Source: Cycas panzhihuaensis (taxonomy: Eukaryota > Cycadophyta). Taken from it: 64,000 nt of DNA. The position numbers and the translations under genes were made by a program. The stretch is taken from positions 73,229,741 to 73,293,740 of the forward strand of contig CM041465.1 of NCBI GenBank assembly GCA_023213395.1, given 5' to 3'. The notes below the pieces were generated by a model. That model ran no database searches. It was not told the origin of the DNA and saw only the letters and a list, made by a program, of their open reading frames with translations. Positions 11,178-22,081 of the stretch are shown here, in pieces; position 1 is the stretch's first letter, and every line of letters begins with the position of its first letter.

Positions 11178-11534
11178 TTATCAACAGGAGCAGAATACAA
11201 GGCCACAATTAGTGCAACCTGTGAAATAGTGTGGTTGAGGCAACTCCTTAAAGACTTTAGTCAAAATTATCTTAAAGCAACCACAATTTTTTGTGATAAT
11301 CAAAGTGTTATTAAACTAACAAAAATCCATGCCTTTCATGCAAGAACAAAGCACATAGAAGTACATCATCATTTTATTAGATAAAAAATTCAAAGTAAAG
11401 AAATAGATTTACAATATTGTAGCAGTGAACAACAACTTGCAGACATCTTCACAAAGCCCTTACCAAAAAACAGGTTTCAGTATCTCAAAAATCTACTAGG
11501 AATGAAAAACAAAGGATAAAACATTAAGGAAGGG
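11178..11534 (+). pseudogene. Copia-A RNase H, downstream half
   Basis: This is the other side of the Copia-B insertion. It starts in the TTATC duplication and continues with TGAEYKATISATCEIVWLRQ, FCDNQSVIKLT and HARTKHIEVHHHFI, then a stop near 11382 and QLADIFTKPL. A purine tract (ATTAAGGAAGGG, 11523-11534) precedes the 3' LTR. The frame matches the upstream half once one TTATC copy is discounted, which confirms that Copia-B inserted into a then-continuous gene. Confidence 0.9.
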
Positions 11535-11746
11535 TGTTAAAATATTAATGTTCTATCCTATGTTTTCCATTGAGGTATCTTATGTATAATTAAGGATCAT
11601 GTGTCATGACACCTTTTTTGTCAAAAAGGGACACTTGGCATATATGTACTAGGTCTCTCTTGTAAAGTAGATGTATTTATATGAGAGAGAAACTCTCACC
11701 CATCATTAATGAAGTACACTTCTTTTCAAATTATGTCTTTTCAACA
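11535..11746 (+). repeat. Copia-A 3' LTR
   Basis: Partner of 1687-1898, the same 212 bp. Mismatches are scattered and include transversions as well as transitions. Confidence 0.93.
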
Positions 11747-11751
11747 TAATT

Positions 11752-12009
11752 AAGGATCACAACTTAGTGTTGTAGTCATAGTATGTCATAAGGGTCATGC
11801 AGATGAGTCACAAAAGTCATCACTAGGTGAGTGACATGTATCCACAGTGATTACAAAAGTCTTTAATGGACAAGTGACATGTGTGACAATAATTATGGGT
11901 CTACTGGACAATTACTAATCCCAAAATGTATTGCAATCTGTATTAGTATTATAGATACATGTATTCAAAGTTCTTAATGAATTATGAAGTAAAATTTTGA
12001 AGATAGACT
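11752..12009 (+). repeat. Copia-C 3' LTR, second piece
   Basis: This piece lies right of Copia-A and before Copia-D. It includes a repeated GTGACATGTATCC / GTGACATGTGTGAC motif and a late TTCTTAATGAATTATGAAG stretch typical of LTR 3' regions. No terminal CA is seen before Copia-D starts at 12010, so the true end of this LTR is unknown and may have been lost or displaced. Confidence 0.55.
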
Positions 12010-12645
12010 TGTTGAGCAAACCTCATTCGAAATAACCAAAACCAACCACCAAGATCTATCTATTTTGCAACAAGAATAATATTTGAAATTATATCTTAAT
12101 GCAAGTACACAAACCAAAGATCATTCAACATACACACTAAAACATACACATTACCAAGTACACAAGATATAATGTGGTAAAACCCTAGCAGAGTGCTAGG
12201 GAAACATCCACACAGGAAAGGTATCAATCTTTATTAATCAAGAATAAAGATATGTACATCAGTCGTCTAGAGTTCATAGCAACAACAACCAGCAATCGCC
12301 CACGATACAATGCAATGTGATACAACAATTGAACTAAAACCTAATTACCCAATGTGGGTTACATATAAGAAGGTACATCAATCACAACCATTAGATCTAA
12401 GGTTTTTTTGATGAATGGCCCTAATTCCCTTTACAATTTTATAGGTTTTGAACCTTAACTTTTTGCTTCAGGGGCTACTGCCCCCGAACCCCCACTTGCG
12501 AGAGTGGGGAGGAGGTTTGGCACCCCCAAGCCAAGGGGGGTTGCCACCCCTCTTGGATCCCCCTGAGGAAAGTTGGTGGGGAAAATTGCACCGAAGAAGG
12601 TCCAAAATTTTTAGCCTCCTTATAATTTTTGTTACATACCCAACA
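12010..12645 (-). repeat. Copia-D 3' LTR
   Basis: 636 bp. It contains a GC-rich, hairpin-prone patch (about 12465-12596) in otherwise AT-rich sequence. It is followed on the right by the minus-strand purine tract (ATCTCCACCTTAACA). Confidence 0.92.
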
Positions 12646-12939
12646 ATCTCCACCTTAACAACAATTTTACTTGATACCTTTCTTGAACCATTCATCACCT
12701 TTTCTGCAAGCCAAGAGAAGCCAAACACCATTTGAGCTTCTCTATAGTACTGATTTAGTAAACATGTCTGCATAATTCTATTGAGTATGAACCTTCTCAA
12801 GTGCTACTCCACCTGCTTTAACAACCTGTCTTACAAAATGATATTTGACTGCAATGTGCTTTGTCCTATTATGAGAAGTTGGATTCTTGACTAAGTAAAT
12901 GGCACTTTGACTATCACAAAATACCTTTACCTTATCCTA
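12646..12939 (-). pseudogene. Copia-D RNase H, downstream part
   Basis: Read on the minus strand, this part encodes the FCDSQSAIYLVKNPTSHNRT block and the following KHIAVKYHFV motif (about 12835-12930), then a decayed tail to the purine tract at the 3' LTR. It is the continuation of the 19143-19703 segment after removal of Copia-E. Confidence 0.85.
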
Positions 12940-13294
12940 TGTTAACGTGACAATTGTTTGTTAAGCCACTAAGTTAATGTTAATGTGGTTTAACTAAGGT
13001 GATTAAGCGAAAAGCTACGAGTTATTCAAAGGGTTACAACCCTAATCAGGTAACACCTCTTGGAAGAGTATAAAAGCCTTGAGCCCTTGTGTATTCAATG
13101 TATCAAAATCATTGTGGAATAATAAATGTGATCCAGAAGGATCTTATGTGTTGCATTTTTTCCCTAAAGGGTTTTATGACGTAAATCCTGTGTATTGTGC
13201 ATCTGTATTCTGTGTGTATTTTTGTTTGCTTACTATGTATGGTTAAAGATTCTGCGGATGGGAACATACTTGTATGATTTCATGTTCCCAAACA
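12940..13294 (+). repeat. Copia-E 5' LTR
   Basis: 355 bp. It has a GAGTATAAAAGCC TATA-type box near 13068 and AATAATAAATGTG, a likely polyadenylation region, near 13118. Confidence 0.93.
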
Positions 13295-13306
13295 TGGCAT
13301 CAGAGC
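13295..13306 (+). other. Copia-E primer binding site
   Basis: TGGCATCAGAGC directly follows the LTR, one base from TGGTATCAGAGC. Confidence 0.9.
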
Positions 13307-14722
13307 CGTAGGGTCCTACATAGTTGAAGCCTGAGGTTGAGTGAAGCGATGAGATCGTCGGTTCCCGAGTAAAGCCGTCAAACCCAAGACTTGTCCTGAG
13401 GGTCCATCATCTCAAACAACGTGTAGAAACAAGCACAACAAATCAGTGGTGGTTGAACCTATGAAAATCGCTATTCAATGGAGCATAAAGGTCTACTGGA
13501 GTCAATGATCAGGCATGAAAGCCACGTTTGTGGTTTGAGTTGGCTCGTCGAGGCCACTCGAAGCGGGTTGATAATCTGTAGGGGTGATTCAAGCCAGCGG
13601 AACACACACTGATGGTGATTCATTGACATTCAGGACATCCATCTATGTATACAAGTTGATTATTTACTCATCTAAAGCACTATCAAATTCAAAAAGGGCA
13701 AGTTTTTTCTGGTGTCACATACATCTTGTCTGTATAAGGGAGAGATTAGAGCCTATTTGGAATATTTTTTGCCCTCTATACTGAGACTAGACCAAGTCTA
13801 TAGCAGAACAAAGTGTCAATTGTTGAATCTTGAGTCGTAGTGCCTTTATTTAAGAGTATGACCCCCATATCTCAGCCGTATGCATGATTTGAGCCCACAT
13901 CTATGTGTTAAGAGTAGGTTGGGCTGGTGTTTGTGCTGCTTTGACATTCTTAAGAGCTGGTTGGGCGTGTTTCATGATGATTGGGCATGTTTGAGTGATT
14001 ATTGGGTGGAGTTCAGACTATTTTTCAACCATATGGGTGTGTGTGGAGGTTCGTGTAATGTTCGCAGGTCTGTCTAGGTGAACGCAGGTCCGTGTACTGC
14101 ACACAGTCCGTGTATACATTGTGGCAGCCGCACCTCCCTATATCACGCAAATACGACTTTTGATCTGTCATTTGATGTTTATTTACTAAGTTTTAAACCT
14201 TAGAAATAATATTATATCTTGTGCCTTTTATTTTTAACACGTGGGTTTAGTGAAAAGACACGAGAACGCAAGAGAAAGTCACAATTCAAAGAATATACCT
14301 TTTGGTATATTCTCCTCAATGGAACATTATAAAAAGAGCCCCCTTATACCATTGATTTATCAAATTATTGTATAGTGTTAAATACTTTGTATATATTTGG
14401 AGCATTCTTGGCCCGTTTTGAGTGTGGATCAAGGAGCCATTTTGTGTTTTTGACTTAGAAGACCTTGCATTATTGCCTTATGGAGTTGTCCTCAGTTCTT
14501 GGAGCTTTTCTTAAAGTGTCTCAAGGGTTGCTTTAAGTTCATTTAAGGGCTTTGTGGCCGTTTGTAAGGGGAGAATAGTCGGTGACTCATTTAACGCATG
14601 CATAATCAGTGTTTGGTGCCCTCCAAAGTCTGCCCTTGAGCTAGACGACACAGGGGTGCATTTTTGTCCAGAAGACAATTGTTTTGGTGTCGTTTGATGT
14701 GTATTGAACCCTCTTTCTCGAG
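13307..14722 (+). other. Copia-E long leader
   Basis: About 1.4 kb without recognisable coding similarity separates the primer site from the gag ATG at 14723. It holds a second TATA-like run (CATTATAAAAAGAGCCC near 14326) after a GGTATATTCTCC stretch, so it may contain an internal promoter or the remains of another insertion. Confidence 0.55.
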
Positions 14723-15480
14723 ATGGAGCGCATTATACCCAAGGTTATCTTCAATGGTAACAATTTTAGTTAGTGGAAGGCCAAAATGGAGCTTATTTTG
14801 ATGGTGAATCAACTATGGGGTATCTCACTAAGGCTAAGGTGGACACGATTCCATTAGACCATAAAGAGCGTGTTCATCTCGAAGAGAAGAAATTTATGGC
14901 TATAGGACTGTTGAAACTATCACTAGCGTCAAACTAGAGAGCCTTAGTTCACAATCTAGACAAACCAGACGAAATTTGGACAAAACTATGTGATACATTT
15001 GAGAAGAAGAAGATGAATAAACATCTTGCTCAGATGTTGGAGTTACCCAATTCGCGTGTAAAAGATGAGAACAACATCATCTCCTACCTGAACAAAATCA
15101 CAGACTTACAGAATAAGCTAGAAGAACTAAAGCAGAATTTGATCAATGATGCGTTGTTGTTTGCGATAATCATGTCGAAACTGCTAGTTGCATTTGCGAC
15201 TTTCTAGACCATATATGGTAGAGATGAAGTGATGGAGGCAGAGACTTTTGATGGGTTTAAAAACCTAATTCTAGCAAAGGATGCCAAGCTTAAACATCAC
15301 GGTATGCTTGGAGGTTCTAAATCAAGTCAAGCCCTAGCCATGAAGACTCAGAGGAAGGAGGCTGCTAAGAAGGAGAAGATCACACAGAGGTCAGGAGAAA
15401 GTTCACAAGAGAAGAAGAAGTTCAATGGAAAAAGCAATTACTGCAATAAGGATGGTCATTGAGAGAAGAATTGTTGGTTC
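14723..15480 (+). pseudogene. Copia-E gag pseudogene
   Basis: The gag starts at ATG 14723 (MERIIPKVIFNGNNFS, then a stop where Trp is expected) and continues in shifted frames: DEIWTKLCDTFEKKKMNKHL near 14970, NNIISYLNKITDLQNKLEEL near 15073 and FDGFKNLILAKDAKLKHH near 15250. The nucleocapsid knuckle near 15430-15470 has SNYCNKDGH, so its first cysteine is replaced by serine, and a Trp in it has become TGA. Confidence 0.87.
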
Positions 15481-15579
15481 AAGAGATGTGACAAGCACAA
15501 AGTAAGCCAAGATGACAAAGGGAAGAGCATTGTTGCTCATTGCATCCGAGCAAAAACCTTATTAGTCGAGTCAAATTAG

Positions 15580-16781
15580 AGAGATTATTGGGTGCTTGAC
15601 CTTGGAGCATAGAAACACATCTCTTATCAAAAGCGCAACTTTGATACAGTGAACAAAAATCATAGTGGTGCGAAAATTGTCCTTGGAGATGCTCGTGTCT
15701 TGCCAATGGAAGGTATTGATGAAGTATCCATTGTAGGTGATAAGTTTACCGGGGTATACTATGTACCCAAGATGCAGTTGAACCTTCTCTCAGCTCGAGA
15801 AATCTACAAACAAGGCATGAAGGTGGAGCTTTACAATGATAAATGCCTGATTAAGGATTCGAAGTAGAACTTTGCTATCATTGCTACTGGAAAAGTCAGG
15901 AACAACTTCTGGGTGTTTGAGAAATTTCAATCTCAGAAGAAGTCTTATGCCTCTGTTGACAGTGTTGATGACGTGAGTAAACTTTGGCACAATCACCTAG
16001 GACACTTTAACTACAGGAGCATTGCACTACTAAAGAGGTTGAAGATGGTGGAAGGATTGCCATCGGTTTGTTGCTCATATGGTGTTTGTAAAGGGTGTAT
16101 GTATGGCAAACATCATCACTACCCTTTTGCTCAGGAGAATGCCTGGAGAGCCAAGAGGAAGTTGGAGCTTGTACATTCAGATATAATGGGTCCTCTCCCA
16201 AATCCTTCAATATCAGGAGCTCGTTACACCCTTGTGTTTGTAAATGATTACACTAGGAAGGCCTAGGTTTACTTTCTCAAAAACAAGTCAGATGTGTTCA
16301 ATCACTTCCATGACTGGAAAGCGATGGTGAAAAAAAAAAGTGATAAGAAGATTAAGTCATTAAGAAGTGATAATGGCAAGGAATACGACAACATGCGTTT
16401 AATCAGTTCTGCCACGATCATGGTATTAAGCGGGAATTTACAGCCCCGTATACCCCACAATAGAATGGAGTTGTTGAACGAAAGAACCGTACCATGATGG
16501 AGATGGTGAGGTGTATGGTGCACGCTAAAAACTTGCCACTAAAGTTTTGGGCAGAAGCTGTGGCGACTGTTGTGTATATTTTGAACCAGGTATCCACTCA
16601 AGCAGTTCGTAGCATGACCCCCAAAGAGAAATGGATCGGTCAGAAGCCTGTCATTAGCCATTTAAGAACCTTTGAGTGCATTGCATACACCCACATCCCT
16701 GATGATACTCGCAAGAAGTTGGATCGGAAGAGTTTGAAGTGCATATTCATGGGGTATTGTGATCAGCATAAAGCCTACTGA
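15580..16781 (+). pseudogene. Copia-E protease and integrase pseudogene
   Basis: The protease motif near 15597 reads YWVLDLGA, with DSGA changed to DLGA, followed by a stop. The region VYYVPKMQLNLLSAREIYKQ near 15760 precedes the pre-integrase domain (KLWHNHLGHFNYRS near 15980, VCKGCMYGKHHHY near 16085). The integrase core has ELVHSDIMGPL near 16165, a stop replacing Trp near 16264, SLRSDNGKEYDN near 16357 and, after a frameshift, MVRCMVHAKNLPLKFWAEAV near 16500 and EKWIGQKPVISHLRTFECIA near 16630. Confidence 0.88.
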
Positions 16782-17065
16782 CTATGGGATCCACAGGGGA
16801 AGAAGATTGTGGTTAGTCGGGATGTAAAATTCGATGAGTCATCGACATATCATGTTGAAAGATCATCAAAATAGCCTTTTTACCCCTGCTTCTCCCATTC
16901 CTAGATTCATCAAGCGAAGAGGACAATGAGCCAGTCGCTGGAACACCTAAGGAAACAGGACCAAGTGGGATGTGTAATAGTGAGGAGCTACCGCAAGAAG
17001 AAGTACCTCCAGCAACATGTCCTTCTATACCTTTATAGGCAAGGAAGACTATCGAAGATTCCGAT

Positions 17066-18190
17066 GTGGCGATGCAAACCCTAATTGATGATAGAAGAAC
17101 AAGAAGTCAACATGCCAGTCAAATTATGTTGGTAGACCCCATCAACTCTAGTGATCCTGATTCGTTTGATGAGGAAAAAAGAGATCCGCATTGGAGAGCT
17201 GTGATGGAGAAAGAGTATGGTTCGTTGATGAAGAATGATACATGGGATTTGGTTCTTCTACCTCTGACGAAGAACCTTGTTAGATGCAAGTGGATCTATA
17301 AGATGAAGTTCCGCTCTGATGGAAAGGTGGACAAGTACAAGGCCAGACTTGTTGCTCAAGGTTTCAAGCAAAAAGAAGGAATTGACTATGAGTATACATT
17401 TACACTAGTCTCTAGAATAACGATGATCTGATTGATCATTTCCTTAGCAACTGCTTATGGTTGGGAGTTACACCAGATGGACGCCAAGTCCACGTTCCTT
17501 AATGGAGATCTAAAGGAGGAGATTTACATGTTGCAGCCTCTGGGAATCGTTAAAGAAGGCCAAGAGCATCTTCTTTACCAATTGAAGAAATCGATCTATG
17601 GCCTAAAACAAGCACCACATGCTTGGTATGAGAAAATGGATGCCAAATTGAAAGCTAAAGGTTTCGAGATTTCTGAACTCGACTCGAATTTGTATGTGAA
17701 AAGGAAGGGGACTTCAATAGTTGCTTGTGTGGCGTATGTGGATGATTTAATCATCGACGGTAACTGTGGCAAGACTATAGCAGAAGTCAAGTCCAATCTA
17801 GGAGCTTCTTTTGACATGACAAATCTCGAGAGACTTCATTATTTTTTGGGCATTTAGATCAGACAAATGGATGATCAAATCATGTTGTTGCAGTCCCAGT
17901 ACGTGAAGAACCTACTGGAAAAGTTTGGAATGCAGAATTGCAAACCTGTTGCAACACCATGTGTAAAGGGTGCAAGGTTGCAAAAGGATATGGCCAAACC
18001 CTCTGTAGATGGAACGAAATATCGCTAGTTGGTAGGGAGTTTGATCTACTTGACTCATACTAGACTAAATATCGCCCACACTGTTGGATTGGTTTCTCGC
18101 TACATGCAAAATCCTCAGGAGGCTCATTTGGTTGCAACAAAGCAGATTCTGAAGTACCTGAAGGGGACAATCAATCTTGGTCTCGAATGC
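17066..18190 (+). pseudogene. Copia-E reverse transcriptase pseudogene
   Basis: Nearly continuous RVT_2: RDPHWRAVMEKEYGSLMKND, CKWIYKMKFRSDGKVDKYKA, LVAQGFKQKEGIDYEYTF, a TGA at about 17429, then [31 protein letters not shown] and an intact YVDD at 17735-17746. A single stop follows LHYFLGI near 17857. Connection-region motifs such as VSRYMQNPQEAHL follow in the same strand. It is the best preserved copia RT in the window. Confidence 0.9.
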
Positions 18191-18787
18191 CATTGAGGTG
18201 AAAAGATAAGGCTGCATGGCTCCACGGATGTTGATTACGGAAGAGACTCTGATGATCGGAAGTCCACTGTTAGATACCGGTTTGGTGTTTGCAATGGATT
18301 TGTTTTATGGCAGTCAAAGAAGCAGCTGACAGTGGCGCTATCTTCTACAGAGGTTGAATATCAAGGACTCAGTGTTGGTGCAAAGAAAGTTGTATGGTTG
18401 CAAGGTCTCTTGGAGTTTCTTGGAGTTTTCAATGGACATTCGATTATCTTTGTTGATAATCAAAGTACCATTCGTCTGTCGAAGAATCCAGAGTTTCATG
18501 TGCATACGAAGCATATCGAGATTCAACACCATTACATCCGTGAACAGATCAAGTCAGGGAAGCTGCAGGTCGATTACTATCTGAGTGAATTCCAGCTTGC
18601 AGACGTGTTCACCAAGCCACTCACTAAAGATCAATTCATGAAGATGCGTACAAGTTTAGGACTCACCGATGTTATCCTTGAGGGGGGATGTACCAACAAG
18701 GATAAAGAAGCTGCAGGATAGTTCTAGCCTTCATGATAACACAACTGTTGCAATTTGCAGGCTCCCCACATTCACATTAAGGGGGCA
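18191..18787 (+). pseudogene. Copia-E RNase H and polypurine tract
   Basis: From about 18332 the frame is open for 129 codons: ALSSTEVEYQGLSVGAKKVV, IIFVDNQSTIRLSKNPEF, HVHTKHIEIQHHYIREQI, LADVFTKPLTKDQFMKMR and a C-terminal EGGC. It ends about 70 bp before the purine tract ATTAAGGGGGC (18777-18787) and the 3' LTR. The RNase H motifs look intact. Confidence 0.9.
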
Positions 18788-19142
18788 TGTTAACGTGGCA
18801 GTTGTTTGTTAAGCCACTAAGTTAATGTTAATGTGGTTTAACTAAGGTGATTAAACAAAAAGGTGCAAGTTATTTGAAGGGTTACAACCCTAATCGGGTA
18901 ACACCTCTTGGAAGAGTATAAAAGTCTTCAGCCCTTATGTATTCAATGTATCAAAATCATTGTGGAATAATAAATGTGATCTAGAAGGATCTTGTGTGGT
19001 GAGTTTTTTTTCGAAAGGGTTTTCCCACGTAAATCCTGTGTACTGTGCATTTGTATTCTGTGTGTATTTTTGTTTGCTTGCTATGTATGGTTAAAGATTC
19101 TGCGGATGCGAACATAACTGTATGATGTCATGTTACCGAACA
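18788..19142 (+). repeat. Copia-E 3' LTR
   Basis: 355-bp partner of 12940-13294, with about 30 mismatches by eye. Confidence 0.93.
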
Positions 19143-19703
19143 TCTTGTACCCTTCCAAGCTCACCTAATAGACCCTATAACCAAATTGTCTCCTTACAAG
19201 CATGTGTTACAACAATATAGTCAACTGCTCTAGTGGACAAAGCAATTGAACTTTGAAGTCTAGATATCCAACTAACTAGACTATTTGCAAAAGTAAACAC
19301 ATAACCTGAAATTGATCTTCTTTTATCCAAGTCTCCTGCAAAATTTGAATCCACAAACCAAATTATCTATACTAGTAAAAGTGATGCAATAGTTACTTGT
19401 GCCTCTTAAATATCGAAGCACCCATTTCACTGCCGCCTAATGCTCTTTACCTAAATTTGCCATATATCTACTAACCACACCAACTATATATGAAATATCA
19501 GGTCTTGTACATACCATAGCATATATTAAGCTTCCTATTGCACTAACATAAGGTTCATGAGAGATATATTCCTTTTCTTCTGCACAACTAGGACTCAAAC
19601 TTGAAGAAAGCTTGAAGTAGGAAGCAAACGGGATACTAATAGGTTTTGCATTTTCCATACCAAATCTAGTTAGTATCTTCTCCACATATTTTTGTTGCGA
19701 CAA
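19143..19703 (-). pseudogene. Copia-D RNase H, upstream part
   Basis: The minus strand shows MSQQKYVEKILTRFGMENAK, SAIGSLIYAMVCTRPDISYI and VSRYMANLGKEH (19437-19703), then a decayed RNase H N-terminal region down to the Copia-E insertion at 19142/19143. The remainder lies at 12646-12939. Confidence 0.85.
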
Positions 19704-20470
19704 TCAAAGCTTACCATTCTTCTTGTCTCTATGTATCTCCATGCCCAAGATTTGTTTTGCTACTCCTAAATCCTTCATATCAAACGTCCTAGCCATTTGA
19801 GCCTTCAACCTATTGATTTCTGCCATACTTTTACTTGCCACAAGCATGTCATCAACATATAACACAAAAATGATGAATAAACCATTGTCCAAGGTTTTAA
19901 AATAAGCATAATGATCATACTCACTTCGTTTGAAATTTTGGCTCTCCATGAAAAAATCAAACTTCTTGTATCATTGCCTGGGTGATTACTTCAAGCCATA
20001 CAAAGATTTCTTGAGCCTACAAACAAGTATGTTCTTGCTATTCTATACAAAGCCTCTTAGTTGTTCCATATATATTTCCACCTCCAAATTCCATGTAGAA
20101 ATGTTGTTTTAACATCTAATTGCTCCAACTCTAAATCAAGTGAAGCCACTAATGTTACCAAAACCCGAATAGAAACAAGCTTGACAACTAGGGAAAAGAT
20201 TTTGTGAAAATCTATATCTGCTCTTTGTGCAAAACCTTTTGCCACTAATCTTGCCCTATATCTTTCAACTTTCCCATCAACATCTGTTTTTCTTTTGTAG
20301 ACCCACCTGCAACCAACAATTTTCATACCATGTGGAAGTTCTACCAGGTCCCATGAGTTATTCTTCTCCAAGGCCTCCATTTCTTCTTGCATAGCCCTTA
20401 TCCATTGTGCACTATGGACATCATCCATTGTTTCTTGAAAACATGTAGGTTCTTCATCATTAGAAATCAA
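19704..20470 (-). pseudogene. Copia-D reverse transcriptase pseudogene
   Basis: RVT_2 from about 20470: MQEEMEALEKNNSWDLVELP, GCRWVYKRKTDVDGKVERY, ARLVAKGFAQRADIDF, LEQLDVKTTFLHG. After a frameshift near 20060 the catalytic YVDD is intact at 19848-19859 (FVLYVDDMLVASKS), followed by MKDLGVAKQILGMEI. Loss of function is due to frame breaks rather than to the catalytic residues seen. Confidence 0.9.
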
Positions 20471-20639
20471 AGCAATAGAACTAGATGGGCTATACCTTTC
20501 AAGAGGATTCCTGGCCTGTGTAGATCTTCTTACAGATGGTTGAGGAATGTCCTATATTCCTATATTTCTTCTACAGATTCATCTTCATGAAACTCTTCCT
20601 TCTTTTCTGCTTCTAAAGATGGTTGGGTTTCAAACCTAA

Positions 20640-21965
20640 CTTGTTGATATACAGTTTTCTATTCCTATTTCATCTCAACTTCTACAGCATCTGATTTTAG
20701 GAAAGGAGATTCATTAAATACTACATCTCTATTGATGATGAATTTGTGGGCAGTAGGATCCCACAACCTGTATCCCTTAACTCCATTCTTATCACCATAC
20801 CCAACAAAGATATATCTTTTGGATTTTGGGTCTAATTTTGTACGCTGACTTTTATCAGTCAAAGCATAAGCATCACAACCAAATATTTTCAAATTTGAAT
20901 AATCACATAGATGTCTAGTCCATACCTCTTCAGGAATTTTGCAATCTATTGCAATTAATGGTGATCTATTTACTAGATAGCATGTTGTTTGAATTGCTTC
21001 TACCTATAAGCCCTGCTCCACACCCGCATTACTGAGCATACTCCTTGCTCTTTCGGAAAGAGTTCTATTCATGCGTTCTGCAATGCCATTCTGTTGCGGA
21101 GTATAACTTGTGGTCTTATGTCTTTCAATCCATGATTCTCTATAATAGTTTCCAAACTCCAAAGAATTGAACTCACCTCCATTGTCTATTCGTAAGCATT
21201 TGATTGACCTGCCTGTGCTCTTTTCAACCAAAGCTTTAAACTACTTAAACACACTGAATATGTCATATTTTCTTTTCAAAAAATAAACCCACATCTTCCT
21301 GGAGTAGTCATCTATGAATGTAACAAAATACAATGCCCCTCCCATAAGATATCATGGGGGTTGGTCCCCATACATCTGAATGGACATAATCTAGAATACC
21401 TTTATTTGTGTGACTCCCTGTATTAAATCTGAGTCTACATTGCTTTCCAAAAGCACAATGTTTACAAAACATCAAATCTAGAAGCTTCAACTCAGGAAAT
21501 AACTTACGATTCATCAGCACTTTCAATCCTTTCTCACTCATGTGCCCCAACCTTTCATGCCATAAATGAGTAGAATCTTCTGTTGTCTTTGATATTGCAG
21601 GTGCTTGACTAATTTTTGTACTTTCTAATAGAGTGTAAAGGTTTCCTTTCTTCAAAGCCTTCATTACAACTAAGGCACCTTTTGACACCTTCATAACTCC
21701 TCCATGACCTGTGAAATTATAGCCACTGGAATCTAATCCACCTAAAGAAGTCAGGTTTCTTTTATGTTCAAGTGCATGTCTAACTTCTGTCAATGTTCTC
21801 ACTACACCATCGAACATCTTGATCTTGATGCTACCAATCCCATCAGATTTATAGGAAACATCATTTCCCATAAGAACATCACCACCATTAAGAGACTGGT
21901 ATGAAGAAAACTAGCTCTTGTGTGGACACGTGGTGAGAAGCACCAAAATCCAACAGCCAATCATG
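20640..21965 (-). pseudogene. Copia-D protease and integrase pseudogene
   Basis: The protease motif near 21935-21960 reads WLLDFGASHH, with the usual DSGA changed to DFGA. The next section (21308-21871) has a clear pre-integrase domain: HLWHERLGHMSEKGLKVL and FCKHCAFGKQCRL, followed by LDYVHSDVWGP. The integrase core continues near 21231-21004 (IKCLRIDNGGEFNS, ERHKTTSYTPQQNGIAERMN), and KIFGCDAYALTDKSQRTKLD marks the C-terminal region. Frameshifts or stops separate the pieces. Confidence 0.88.
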
Positions 21966-22081
21966 ATGGTAATGAGAAACATTGCATGCAACTAAGACAT
22001 CATCATCCATACCTTGACTTGATTCAACTTGATTTGCCTCCTTGGCAGAGTCTTCCTTCTTTTGGAACTCCTTCCTCTTCC

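Larger units (their letters stand above)
1687..11746 (+). mobile_element. Copia-A, full-length Ty1/copia retrotransposon interrupted by Copia-B
   Basis: Two 212-bp LTRs (1687-1898, 11535-11746) both start TGTTAAAATATT and end TTTTCAACA. The element is flanked by a perfect TAATT duplication (1682-1686, 11747-11751). The order of domains on the plus strand is gag, protease, integrase, reverse transcriptase, RNase H, which defines Ty1/copia. Without Copia-B and its extra TTATC the element would be about 5.13 kb, a normal copia length. By eye the two LTRs differ at about 23 of 212 positions (about 11%), so this is an old insertion. Internal stops and frameshifts show it is defective. Confidence 0.95.
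12940..19142 (+). mobile_element. Copia-E, Ty1/copia element nested in Copia-D
   Basis: Two 355-bp LTRs (12940-13294, 18788-19142) start TGTTAACGTG; one ends CCCAAACA and the other ACCGAACA. The primer site follows the left copy and a purine tract (ATTAAGGGGGC) precedes the right copy. The plus-strand order is gag, protease, integrase, RT, RNase H. LTRs differ at roughly 30 positions (about 8%). Flanking pentamers TCCTA and TCTTG agree at three positions and differ only by transitions, so a decayed duplication is plausible. The whole element sits inside Copia-D RNase H in the opposite orientation. Confidence 0.94.

Noticed and set aside
12468-12800. 110-codon minus-strand frame across the Copia-D LTR
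   Set aside because: It runs from the LTR GC-rich patch across the LTR end and purine tract, so it is a chance frame.
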